DNA of 15,137 nucleotides from an uncultured Alphaproteobacteria bacterium (GTDB taxonomy: Bacteria > Pseudomonadota > Alphaproteobacteria > UBA7887), in the NCBI GenBank assembly GCA_913044255.1, contig CAJWOI010000024.1:1-15137 (forward strand). Reading direction: 5' to 3'. The position numbers were made by a program, and so were the translations under genes. The number at the start of each line of letters is the position of its first letter. Within the stretch, counting starts at the first letter, position 1. Below are positions 1 through 7,467 of this stretch, one piece after another. The notes beneath the pieces were generated by a model, which ran no database searches, was not told where the DNA came from, and worked only from the letters and a program-made list of their open reading frames with translations.

Positions 1-38
1 CGTCATTCCGTGAAAAAGTTCTTAGGACCAAATGATCA

Positions 39-1430
39 ATGGTTAATGACATCCTCATTGTTGATGACGAGAAAGATATCCGGTCCTTAATTTCTGGAAT
101 CCTTGGTGACCAAGGCATCGAAACGCGTGAAGCTTGGGATAGTACTAGCGCGTATGCTGAGATTCAAAGACGGGTCCCTGCTCTTGTTTTGCTTGATATA
201 TGGTTGCAAGGAAGTAAGCACGACGGGTTGAAGATTCTTGAGACTGTACGTCAGAAATATGAAAACCTCTCCGTCATAATGATAAGTGGTCACGGGAATA
301 TTGAAACGGCAGTAAAGGCCTTGCACCTTGGGGCTTATGATTTTATTGAGAAGCCCTTTGAAACGGATAGATTGCTTCATGTTCTCGGACGAGCTCTGGA
401 GTCTGAACAACTAAAACGCGAGAATAAGGATCTCCGGCGTAGGGCTGGCGCTGAGGCAAGCGTAATCGGCCGTTCGGCCGCGATTAATTCGGTTCGGCAA
501 ATCATAGATCGGGTTGCACCCACCCATAGTCGTGTTTTAATTGTTGGACCGGCTGGGAGCGGGAAGGAGGTAGTAGCACGCACTATTCACCAGAAATCAA
601 ACCGGGCAGCTGGGCCCTTTATCGTATTGAATGCGGCTACAATGGCTCCAGAACGGATGGAAGAGGAGCTTTTTGGTATAGAATACGACACTGATCAAGA
701 TACGTACGAACTAAAAATGGGCACTTTAGAACAAGCTCACGGGGGAACATTACTGATAGATCAGGTAGTCGACATGCCGTTGAAGACTCAGGCAAAAATT
801 TTGCAAGTACTTCAGGATCAAAGTTTTAGTCGCTTAGGCAGTGGACGGACGGTTAAAGTAGACGTTCGAGTAATCGCGGCAAGTAGCCGGGACTTGTTGA
901 CTGCAATTGCTCGGAAGGACTTTCGTGAGGATCTTTACTATAGACTCAACGTGGTACCGATCGAGCTGCCAGCGCTACGTGATAGGGCAGAAGATCTTCC
1001 TGAATTGATTGATTATTTTATGACGCAGACGGCCCATTCATCTGGCTTGCCGGCCCGAAAGATTGCAAAAGATGCGATAGCGCTAATGCAGGCATGTGAT
1101 TGGCCTGGAAATGTACGACAACTGCGCAACGTCGTCGAATGGTTACTGATCATGGCGCCGGGAGGTGAGGGCACCGCTGTACAAGCCAATATGCTTCCAC
1201 CGGAACTCCTACGGTCTACACCAAGTACTTTGCGCGCCGATTTAGCGCATGAGATAATGTCACTTCCTCTTAGGAAGGCTCGAGAAATATTTGAGCGACA
1301 ATATTTAGAGGCGCAGGTTGCTCGATTTGGGAATAATATTTCTAAGACCGCATCGTTTATTGGTATGGAGCGGTCGGCACTGCACCGTAAGCTTAGATCG
1401 TTGGGCGTTCTCGGCCTGAATAAAACCTAA
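39..1430 (+). CDS. ntrX: NtrX-type response regulator (receiver, AAA+, Fis-type HTH)
   Basis: Cytosolic response regulator, probably partner of the membrane kinase NtrY, which would lie just upstream of the window. The 463-residue protein has a receiver domain at about 1-120 with acidic pair D9/D10, phospho-acceptor D53, S83 and K105. A sigma54-type AAA+ domain spans about 140-375: Walker A GPAGSGKE at 170-177, a FREDLYYRL arginine-finger segment near 295-303, and a GNVRQLRN motif. A Fis-type helix-turn-helix sits at the C-terminus. Two oddities are visible. The GAFTGA loop that contacts sigma54 is absent: the segment after ELFG is IEYDTDQDTYELKMGT. The Walker B motif reads LLID-Q (D241, Q242) rather than D-E. 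Absence of GAFTGA is known in alphaproteobacterial NtrX, which points to action without sigma54. The Glu-to-Gln change is less expected and could weaken ATP hydrolysis. The ATG start is preceded by AGGA at 24-27. The trkA start follows after 50 bases. Confidence 0.93.
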   Translation: MVNDILIVDDEKDIRSLISGILGDQGIETREAWDSTSAYAEIQRRVPALVLLDIWLQGSKHDGLKILETVRQKYENLSVIMISGHGNIETAVKALHLGAYDFIEKPFETDRLLHVLGRALESEQLKRENKDLRRRAGAEASVIGRSAAINSVRQIIDRVAPTHSRVLIVGPAGSGKEVVARTIHQKSNRAAGPFIVLNAATMAPERMEEELFGIEYDTDQDTYELKMGTLEQAHGGTLLIDQVVDMPLKTQAKILQVLQDQSFSRLGSGRTVKVDVRVIAASSRDLLTAIARKDFREDLYYRLNVVPIELPALRDRAEDLPELIDYFMTQTAHSSGLPARKIAKDAIALMQACDWPGNVRQLRNVVEWLLIMAPGGEGTAVQANMLPPELLRSTPSTLRADLAHEIMSLPLRKAREIFERQYLEAQVARFGNNISKTASFIGMERSALHRKLRSLGVLGLNKT

Positions 1431-1480
1431 CCTATGGAACACCAGTAAGTTGAATCAACATCAAGACCACAGGACATAGA

Positions 1481-2857
1481 GTGAAAGTTATAGTTTGTGG
1501 AGCAGGTCAGGTTGGGTTTGATATTGCACGTCAATTATCAAGCGAAGACAATGACGTAACCGTAATTGATGACGATACAGAACGTTTGCGAAAAGTTAGC
1601 GACGGCCTTGACGTGCGAACGTTGCAAGGATTTGCCTCATACCCAGATATTCTCCAAGGCGCCGGCGCCGGAAGCGCGGATATGTTGATCGCCGTAACTT
1701 TGTCCGATGAAATAAACATGGTTTCATGCCAGGTTGCTCACACACTTTTCAATGTGCCCACTAAAATGGCCCGGGTCCGGCATAATGCTTATTTAGAGCC
1801 AAGCTGGCGGCACCTGTTTAGTCGGGACCATATGCCGATAGACGTAATAATTTCCCCTGAAATCGAGGTCGTTGCAGCCATCGATCGGTTGCTCGAAGCG
1901 CCGGGTGCGATCGACATCATCGAGTTTGCCGACGGTAAGGTGAGCCTAGTAGGGATGCGTTTAAATCAAGATTGTCCAATTATTAATACGCCGTTACGTC
2001 AGCTTACAGAACTGTTTCCTGACCTCAATATCACAATTGTCTACATCGTCCGTGATGACAAAGCGATTTTCCCAAGAGATATGGATCAGCTGCTTCCCAG
2101 AGACGAAGTATATTTCGTGGTGGACAGCGATCACGTAACTAGGGCGAGAATGATTTTTGGGCATGAGGAAAGGCCAGCTAAACGAGTGGTAATCGTAGGT
2201 GGTGGGGGCATTGGATTTCAATTAGCGCAAGGATTGGAGGCGCGTGAGCCACCAATCAATGTAAAGCTTATTGAATCGAAACAAAGTCGGGCGGAATTCG
2301 TCGCAGATCAACTTGATCGAACGATCGTGATCTGTGGGGATGCTCTTGATTCAGAAATTTTGGAAGAAGCAAGTGTTCTGACGGCAGAGACTATCATTGC
2401 CGTGAGCGATGACGACGAAGTAAATATATTAGCATCGGTTCTTGCAAAACGTCATGGATGTATGCGTGCGGTTGCGTTAATCAATGAAACTACTTATGCA
2501 CCACTAATTTCTCCTTTAGGAATCGATACTGCCATTAGTCCGAGAGATATAACCGTGTCTCGTATTTTAGAGCATATCCGGCGAGGTCGAATTCATTCGG
2601 TCCATACCTTGCAAGGTGGCACGGCGGAGGTAATAGAAGCGGATGCGATGGAATCGGCACCTGTGATCGGTGTCCCACTAAAAGAAGCTCGTTTACCTAC
2701 GGGTGTTCTGGTTGGGGCATTGGTACGAAATGGACTTGTTATTATTCCACGAGGGGAAACAGCCATTGAGAAAGGTGACAGAGTTATAGTTTTGGCTCCA
2801 CATGGGACTATTAAAAAAGTTGAAAAACTGTTCTCTGTCGCTTTTGGTTACTTTTAG
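1481..2857 (+). CDS. trkA: Trk potassium uptake system NAD-binding regulator TrkA
   Basis: Peripheral cytosolic subunit that binds NAD(H) and nucleotides and gates the TrkH potassium channel. At 458 residues it has the usual length and shows the duplicated RCK architecture. The first Rossmann half begins with GAGQVG at 7-12, with the acidic end of beta-2 at VIDDD (28-32). The second begins with GGGGIG at 240-245 and has its acidic residue in LIESK. Each half is followed by an RCK_C-like beta-rich segment; the last ends in a GDRVIVLAP stretch typical of that domain. Translation starts at GTG with AGGA at 1471-1474, six bases upstream. trkH follows after 14 bases, so the pair is almost certainly cotranscribed. 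Position directly after ntrX is common in alphaproteobacteria. Confidence 0.95.
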   Translation: MKVIVCGAGQVGFDIARQLSSEDNDVTVIDDDTERLRKVSDGLDVRTLQGFASYPDILQGAGAGSADMLIAVTLSDEINMVSCQVAHTLFNVPTKMARVRHNAYLEPSWRHLFSRDHMPIDVIISPEIEVVAAIDRLLEAPGAIDIIEFADGKVSLVGMRLNQDCPIINTPLRQLTELFPDLNITIVYIVRDDKAIFPRDMDQLLPRDEVYFVVDSDHVTRARMIFGHEERPAKRVVIVGGGGIGFQLAQGLEAREPPINVKLIESKQSRAEFVADQLDRTIVICGDALDSEILEEASVLTAETIIAVSDDDEVNILASVLAKRHGCMRAVALINETTYAPLISPLGIDTAISPRDITVSRILEHIRRGRIHSVHTLQGGTAEVIEADAMESAPVIGVPLKEARLPTGVLVGALVRNGLVIIPRGETAIEKGDRVIVLAPHGTIKKVEKLFSVAFGYF

Positions 2858-2871
2858 GTGCAAGTGTTTTA

Positions 2872-4326
2872 GTGCATGATATGAATGGTGCACCAGTATT
2901 AAGGGTCGTTGGCGCCACCATGATTTTCTGTTCCGTCAGCATGCTGATGCCAGTAATGTTGACTGTATCCCAAGGCGATGGCGAGATTCGAAAAGCGTTT
3001 TTAGCAAGCATTTGTGTCTCTGGATATTTCGGGGTCCTATTTTTTCTAACTACTAAAGGTAAGTCGCTCACTTTGGGCAGACGTGAAACCGTCGCCCTGC
3101 TGTGCCTGCTGGCTGTCTTCATGACATTAATTGGAGGGCTGCCTCTGTATCTTGGCGGAAACATCCCTAGCTTCCTTGACGCATGTTTTGAAGCTTTGTC
3201 TGGAATCACCACAACAGGTCTAAGCGTTTTATCTGATCCTACTGTCCTTAGTGACAGCGAGTTGTTATGGCGTGCAATACTCCAGTGGATGGGAGGGGAT
3301 GGGGCACTTATTCTCGTAATTTGGGCACTGCCATCATTCGGTTTTGGCGGGATCTTTGCTCCCAGACGTGACGCATTGGAGGTCCTTTCAGTAGATCCAC
3401 AACCATCATTTCAACATGTAGTACGTTCACTACTTCTAGTGTACGGAGGTTTAACCGTTATTTGTGCGATAAGTCTTAGTCTTGCCGGTATGCCCGTGTT
3501 GGATTCTATTTGTTATTCTATGAGCACCGTATCGACCGGCGGATTTGTTATAGAAAGTTCTGGTCCAGTGGTTCTCAGGGGTCCTGAGATTCAGATGATT
3601 CTAGTGATGTTTATGATATTAGGGGCAATTAATTTCACTTTACACGGCCGTTTTATAAAAGGGGATTGGGCAGCGTACTCACGGGATTCTGAGAGTCGCA
3701 TGTTGGTAATTTTTGTGTTGGCTTCTATTGCCCTGATTATTTCCGCTGATAAGAATACTGCAGCTGGATCGTTTATAATAAGTGAGTTGTTCCGGTTTGT
3801 CTCCGTCATAACAACCACTGGTTATCCCGGAGCAGAAGCATCAAATAGCTCAGTTAATATCTTCCTTTTGGTTTTAATTTTCTTTGCTGTAATCGGTGGC
3901 ACAACAGGTTCAACTGCAGGAGGATTTAAAGTAATGCGTCTAGTCCTCTTAATGCGCCAAGCTAAGAGGGAACTGATACAATCGATCCATCCACACGCTG
4001 TAGTTCCAATAAAATTTGGCCGCTTTGCAGTTACACAGTCCTTCATTCAAGTTATATCTGTATATTTCATTAGTTACATTTTGTGCGCTCTATTTTTAGC
4101 TGTTGCCCTCAGTGCCTTTGATATTGATTTTGGTGCTGTAGTAATTTTATCTATTTCAGCGCTAACCAACAGCGGTCCAGCGTTGATGCATCTTTTTGAT
4201 TCCAACCTAAACCTTTTTGCCCTTCCAGCCGGAGCAAAAATTTTAATAATGATTGGAATGTTGCTTGGGCGCCTAGAGTTTCTTGCTCTCATAGTGTTAC
4301 TCAATTTTTCATTTTGGAGACCGTAG
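2872..4326 (+). CDS. trkH: Trk potassium channel membrane subunit TrkH
   Basis: Integral inner-membrane potassium-conducting subunit, 484 residues, strongly hydrophobic. The four pore-loop selectivity-filter segments of the family are all visible: ITTTGLS around G116, TVSTGGF around G223, ITTTGYPG around G317, and LTNSGPA around G435. The conserved GGTTGSTAGGFKVMR segment lies at about 342-356, and QWMGGDG at 139-144. Asp143 in that last motif is unusual, because relatives known to me have a hydrophobic residue there. The GTG at 2872 is taken as start, with AGGTG at 2856-2860 as a possible ribosome site overlapping the end of trkA. An in-frame ATG at 2881 is the alternative and would remove three residues. 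dat begins 10 bases downstream. Confidence 0.93.
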   Translation: MHDMNGAPVLRVVGATMIFCSVSMLMPVMLTVSQGDGEIRKAFLASICVSGYFGVLFFLTTKGKSLTLGRRETVALLCLLAVFMTLIGGLPLYLGGNIPSFLDACFEALSGITTTGLSVLSDPTVLSDSELLWRAILQWMGGDGALILVIWALPSFGFGGIFAPRRDALEVLSVDPQPSFQHVVRSLLLVYGGLTVICAISLSLAGMPVLDSICYSMSTVSTGGFVIESSGPVVLRGPEIQMILVMFMILGAINFTLHGRFIKGDWAAYSRDSESRMLVIFVLASIALIISADKNTAAGSFIISELFRFVSVITTTGYPGAEASNSSVNIFLLVLIFFAVIGGTTGSTAGGFKVMRLVLLMRQAKRELIQSIHPHAVVPIKFGRFAVTQSFIQVISVYFISYILCALFLAVALSAFDIDFGAVVILSISALTNSGPALMHLFDSNLNLFALPAGAKILIMIGMLLGRLEFLALIVLLNFSFWRP

Positions 4327-4336
4327 GATAGCAAGA

Positions 4337-5182
4337 ATGTCGAGGATAGCGTACGTCAATGGTCAATTTATGAGTCATGATTTTGCTGCCATTCACATTG
4401 AAGACCGAGCCACACAATTTGGCGACGGTGTCTATGAAGTGTTCGCAGCAGTCAAAGGAAAATTAATTGATTCTGAGTTGCATTTTGATCGGCTGGACCG
4501 TTCTCTCAGGGCACTTGAAATGGAGATGTCACTGTCACGCGCAACCTTAAAACTAATATTACGAGAGGTGGTACGTCTAAATCGAGTTACTGAGGGTCTC
4601 TGTTATCTTCAGGTTTCACGTGGTGCTGCTCCCAGAAATCATACTTTCCCAAATAAACCAAGTTATTCACTCATTGTAACGGCTCGGCGTAGCCAACCCG
4701 CGACTGGAAAAATTGGGATAGAAGGTGTTCACGTGATTACCACTGCTGATCAACGGTGGCAGCGTCGGGATATCAAGTCCGTGTCTCTTTTGCCTAACGT
4801 CTTAGCTAAACAAAAGGCAGCAGTCGCGGGGGCGTTTGAGGCGTGGCTAATCCATAATAACGGAATAATTACCGAGGGGAGTCATTCTAACGCTTGGATA
4901 GTGGGCGATAGCGGGACGGTGATTACACACCATGAGAGTATTGATATATTAAGCGGGGTCACCCGTAACCGTGTGCTTCAGGTCGCTCGGTCGGATGGTG
5001 TCAAAGTAATCGAACGAGCCTTTACCGTCGCTGAAGCTAAGCAAGCACACGAGGCCTTTCTCACTAGCACAAGCTCATTCGTGGTGCCGGTCACTCATAT
5101 TGATGATACTGTTATCGGGGATGGTCGCCCTGGCCCGGTTACAAAGCGTTTAAGGGGACTATATCTGAGAACAATTTCGTAA
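4337..5182 (+). CDS. dat: Class IV PLP aminotransferase, D-amino-acid transaminase type
   Basis: Fold-type IV pyridoxal-phosphate enzyme of 281 residues that would interconvert 2-oxo acids and amino acids, most likely D-alanine and D-glutamate. The start matches the family (YVNGQF near 7-12, then ATQFGDGVYE at 25-34). The probable PLP lysine is K147 in RRDIKS, and the cofactor-binding glutamate is E180 in ITEGSHSN. The SRGAAPRNHTFP segment at 94-105 carries the R100 and H102 pair that binds substrate carboxylate in D-amino-acid transaminases. This favours that activity over branched-chain (IlvE) or aminodeoxychorismate lyase activity, which use the same fold. AGGAT at 4325-4329 precedes the ATG. 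It is tightly linked to trkH, a placement seen in other alphaproteobacteria between trkA and hfq. Substrate preference is inferred. Confidence 0.85.
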   Translation: MSRIAYVNGQFMSHDFAAIHIEDRATQFGDGVYEVFAAVKGKLIDSELHFDRLDRSLRALEMEMSLSRATLKLILREVVRLNRVTEGLCYLQVSRGAAPRNHTFPNKPSYSLIVTARRSQPATGKIGIEGVHVITTADQRWQRRDIKSVSLLPNVLAKQKAAVAGAFEAWLIHNNGIITEGSHSNAWIVGDSGTVITHHESIDILSGVTRNRVLQVARSDGVKVIERAFTVAEAKQAHEAFLTSTSSFVVPVTHIDDTVIGDGRPGPVTKRLRGLYLRTIS

Positions 5183-5448
5183 AGCCTAAATTTTGTCTGG
5201 TCGATCAATAAGCCAGTGTTTAAACCGCATGTTTAGTCAGAAAACATTCCCGCAAACTCTTAAAAATAATAGTCTTCTGCACTAATCCATTGTTTTGTAA
5301 AATAAATATGATGGTTGTTGCTGGGTAAATAAAAAATGATGGCTATTTAGCGTCTTGTGCTAAAATGAGCCCAGTCGATGGTAGCGCATGAAGAGGTGAC
5401 GTTACCACACTCCACAGGATCTTGCCGTTCCTTAGGCAGATGGTGAAG
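5183..5448. other. Non-coding gap upstream of hfq
   Basis: This 266-base A+T-rich gap holds no gene I can support. No intrinsic terminator with a convincing stem and T-run follows dat. A -10-like TAAAAT occurs at 5361-5366, but no good -35 lies at the right distance. An 8-codon ATG-to-TGA reading frame at 5365-5391 is too short to judge. The AAGAGGTG at 5391-5398 resembles a ribosome site but has no start codon at a useful distance. The gap probably contains the promoter and leader of hfq-hflX, which I cannot place exactly. Confidence 0.5.
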
Positions 5449-5700
5449 ATGGTGGGAGAAAAAACTCAGAACGTTCAGGACGTGTTTCTTAATCACGTTC
5501 GGAAAAACAAAGTCGCGGTTACGGTATTCCTTGTCAATGGCGTCAAGTTGCAAGGAAATATAAGTTGGTTTGATAATTTTTGTATTTTACTCCGTCGGGA
5601 TAGTCAGTCGCAGTTGGTATATAAACATGCCATATCAACGGTGATGCCATCTGACCCAATCCAGTTATTCGACGCATCCGAGGAGGGGAACCAAGTATAG
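5449..5700 (+). CDS. hfq: RNA chaperone Hfq
   Basis: Hexameric Sm-like protein that pairs small RNAs with mRNAs. With the ATG at 5449 the product has 83 residues: N-terminal QNVQDVFLN (7-15), a VTVFLVNGVKLQG Sm1 strand pair (24-36), FDNFCILLRRD (41-51), and the YKHAIS Sm2 motif (58-63) that forms the uridine-binding proximal site. Family proteins usually open with M, two to four residues, then QN-QD, which favours 5449. The ATG at 5440 would add three residues (MVK), and a TTG at 5422, with AGGA at 5416-5419 only two bases away, would add nine. The short acidic tail (DASEEGNQV) is typical of alphaproteobacterial Hfq. hflX follows after 19 bases, the classic hfq-hflX pair. Confidence 0.95.
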   Translation: MVGEKTQNVQDVFLNHVRKNKVAVTVFLVNGVKLQGNISWFDNFCILLRRDSQSQLVYKHAISTVMPSDPIQLFDASEEGNQV

Positions 5701-5719
5701 GTGAGTCACAATCTGATCT

Positions 5720-7012
5720 TTGGATCGTAAATTGACTCGAATAGAACAGGCTTGGGTGTTGCGGCCTCAATTCACGAAGGCTGCGGGCATTTATCATGAT
5801 CCCTACGCCGGATTGGAGGAGACAATTAGCTTGGCTCATTCCATTGGGCTGGCGATTGTCCGAGCTGAAATTGTTAAATTAAAAAAAAGACATCCAGCTA
5901 CTTTGTTCGGCAAGGGAACGATTGCCCGTTTCTCGGAAGCTCTATCCGCGAATTCGGTGATGTTGGTTATTGTGGATACTTTCCTCACGCCAATTCAGCA
6001 ACGTAGTCTTGAAACCTCTTGGTTGTGCAAGGTTATCGACCGCACCGGGTTAATTCTCGAGATTTTTGGAAAACGAGCATCAACCCATGAGGGAAGGCTA
6101 CAGGTTGAGCTTGCCGCGCTGACCTACCAACGTAGTCGTTTGGTTAGAGCTTGGACACATCTGGAACGCCAGCGTGGTGGTTTTGGGTTTCTTGGGGGAC
6201 CCGGGGAGTCACAAATTGAGGCGGACAGACGCCAAATTGACCGAAGGGTAAGGCAAATTCGTAAACGATTGGCGAGAGTGGCTCAGACCCGCGAATTGCA
6301 GCGTGACGCGCGTTTAAGAGTACCTTTCCCCGTTGTTGCTTTAGTCGGATATACAAATGCTGGCAAGTCAACGCTTTTTAATAAACTCGCAAACGCTGAA
6401 GTTTATGTGAAGGATCAGTTGTTTGCCACACTGGACCCTACGATGCGTAAAGTCACTCTCCCTTCAGGGCGGTCGGTAATTTTATCGGATACGGTTGGTT
6501 TTATTGCCGACATCCCAACGGAATTGATTGCTGCGTTTCGGGCGACTCTGGAAGAGGTGGTTGCTGCAGATATAATAATTCACGTCCGAGATATTTCGCA
6601 TCCTGAGAATTCCACCCAAAATAGGGATGTAAAGGCAGTTTTAGCTGGGCTTGGTATCGACATACGGGGTACGACGAGATTTGTTGAGGCCTTGAATAAA
6701 ATTGATCAATTAGGCCCCGAATTAGCTAACCATCTGAACCCACGAGGCCTACGTTCCGCTCCCCAAATAGCAATTTCAGCAATTAACGGAACGGGATGTC
6801 ATGACCTTATAAATATGATAGATCACTGTCTTCCCGATGATCGGGAGATTGTGGAAGTTAGCGTTCCCGCAGAAGATGGTAAGGCCGTTGCATGGTTATA
6901 TCAACATGGTGAAGTCTTGGCTCAAATGGAGGAAGACGAAAATATTAGGCTTCGAGTAAACCTAAGTACCTCTAAAGCGGCCCGATTTGAGCAGAAATTT
7001 GGGGCAGATTAG
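5720..7012 (+). CDS. hflX: Ribosome-associated GTPase HflX
   Basis: GTPase that binds the 50S subunit and helps split or rescue stalled ribosomes. The 430-residue product has the N-terminal HflX domain, then a basic coiled linker with GGPGESQIEADRR at 159-171. The G domain has P-loop GYTNAGKS at 210-217, G3 DTVGF at 257-261, G4 NKID at 326-329 and a G5-like ISAINGTG. The start is uncertain. A TGA at 5714-5716 closes the frame upstream, so TTG 5720 is the earliest possibility, and no strong ribosome site precedes it. GTG 5756, with AGG at 5748-5750, is an alternative that shortens the protein by 12 residues. I kept 5720 because homologues carry a few residues before the first beta strand (AWVLRP). 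The gene usually next in line, mazG, is not here but at 11232-12032 on the other strand. Confidence 0.93.
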   Translation: MDRKLTRIEQAWVLRPQFTKAAGIYHDPYAGLEETISLAHSIGLAIVRAEIVKLKKRHPATLFGKGTIARFSEALSANSVMLVIVDTFLTPIQQRSLETSWLCKVIDRTGLILEIFGKRASTHEGRLQVELAALTYQRSRLVRAWTHLERQRGGFGFLGGPGESQIEADRRQIDRRVRQIRKRLARVAQTRELQRDARLRVPFPVVALVGYTNAGKSTLFNKLANAEVYVKDQLFATLDPTMRKVTLPSGRSVILSDTVGFIADIPTELIAAFRATLEEVVAADIIIHVRDISHPENSTQNRDVKAVLAGLGIDIRGTTRFVEALNKIDQLGPELANHLNPRGLRSAPQIAISAINGTGCHDLINMIDHCLPDDREIVEVSVPAEDGKAVAWLYQHGEVLAQMEEDENIRLRVNLSTSKAARFEQKFGAD

Positions 7013-7063
7013 CCCGATATATCAATTTTTTGGAAGAATTTTGAGATATAAGGCGCCGACGTT

Positions 7064-7092
7064 CTTGACACCGGGCATTCTCATTACTATAT
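7064..7092 (+). promoter_or_regulatory. Housekeeping promoter of groESL
   Basis: CTTGAC at 7064-7069 and CTATAT at 7087-7092 are separated by 17 bases. This matches the alphaproteobacterial sigma70 consensus CTTGAC-N17-CTATAT at every position. Transcription would start around 7098-7100, just before the CIRCE operator and about 68 bases before groES. A sigma32-type promoter is not obvious, which suggests repression by HrcA is the main heat control. Confidence 0.85.
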
Positions 7093-7104
7093 CGCGCCAA
7101 GGTG

Positions 7105-7131
7105 TTAGCACTCATCTATTGTGAGTGCCAA
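7105..7131. promoter_or_regulatory. CIRCE operator (HrcA binding site)
   Basis: Inverted repeat TTAGCACTC (7105-7113), nine-base spacer, GAGTGCCAA (7123-7131). The consensus is TTAGCACTC-N9-GAGTGCTAA, so only one base differs (C at 7129). It lies directly downstream of the promoter and in the 5' untranslated region of groES, the standard place for repression by HrcA. No hrcA gene is in the window. Confidence 0.95.
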
Positions 7132-7166
7132 CAGTTGGTATTACTATAATCTTTGGAGAGCCACGG

Positions 7167-7454
7167 ATGAAAATTAGGCCGCTGCACGATCGCGTGATGG
7201 TCAGGCGAGTCGAGGAGGATGAGCGCAGCGCAGGCGGCATCATTATTCCTGACACCGCCAAGGAAAAACCCATGCAGGGTAAAGTCGTAGCCGTCGGTAC
7301 TGGCGCACGCGACGAAAACGGTAAGATCATGAAGCTCGATGTAAAAAAGGGCGACAAGATTCTTTTCGGTAAATGGTCGGGGACTGAAGTCACGGTCGAT
7401 AGCGAAGAGCTTTTGATCATGAAGGAATCCGACATCATGGGCATCATCGAGTAA
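7167..7454 (+). CDS. groES: Co-chaperonin GroES
   Basis: Ten-kilodalton co-chaperonin (95 residues) that caps the GroEL ring during assisted folding in the cytosol. The N-terminal MKIRPLHDRVMVRR is standard. The mobile loop follows (EEDERSAGGIIIPDTAKEKPM, about 17-37), with the IIIP tripeptide that docks onto GroEL, and the C-terminal KESDIMGIIE is also typical. The ATG at 7167 is chosen because it gives the canonical start and has GGAG at 7155-7158, eight bases upstream. An in-frame extension back to 7125 would run into the CIRCE operator and add residues not seen in the family. groEL follows after 13 bases. Confidence 0.98.
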   Translation: MKIRPLHDRVMVRRVEEDERSAGGIIIPDTAKEKPMQGKVVAVGTGARDENGKIMKLDVKKGDKILFGKWSGTEVTVDSEELLIMKESDIMGIIE

Positions 7455-7467
7455 GGGATCAGAAAAA

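Noticed and set aside
1..35. Possible 3' end of ntrY upstream of ntrX
   Set aside because: One frame stops at 11-13 after VIP and another at 33-35 after FREKVLRTK. Both are too short to identify, so the presence of ntrY is inferred only from gene order.
5365..5391. Eight-codon leader peptide upstream of hfq
   Set aside because: It has no ribosome site and no amino-acid bias, and an ORF this short is expected by chance.
7018..7050. Inverted repeat TATATC/GATATA after hflX as a terminator
   Set aside because: The stem is A+T-only and imperfect, and no T-run follows it on the plus strand.
7125..7166. N-terminal extension of GroES from an upstream in-frame start
   Set aside because: It would overlap the CIRCE operator and add residues absent from the family. 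The ATG at 7167 has a good ribosome site.
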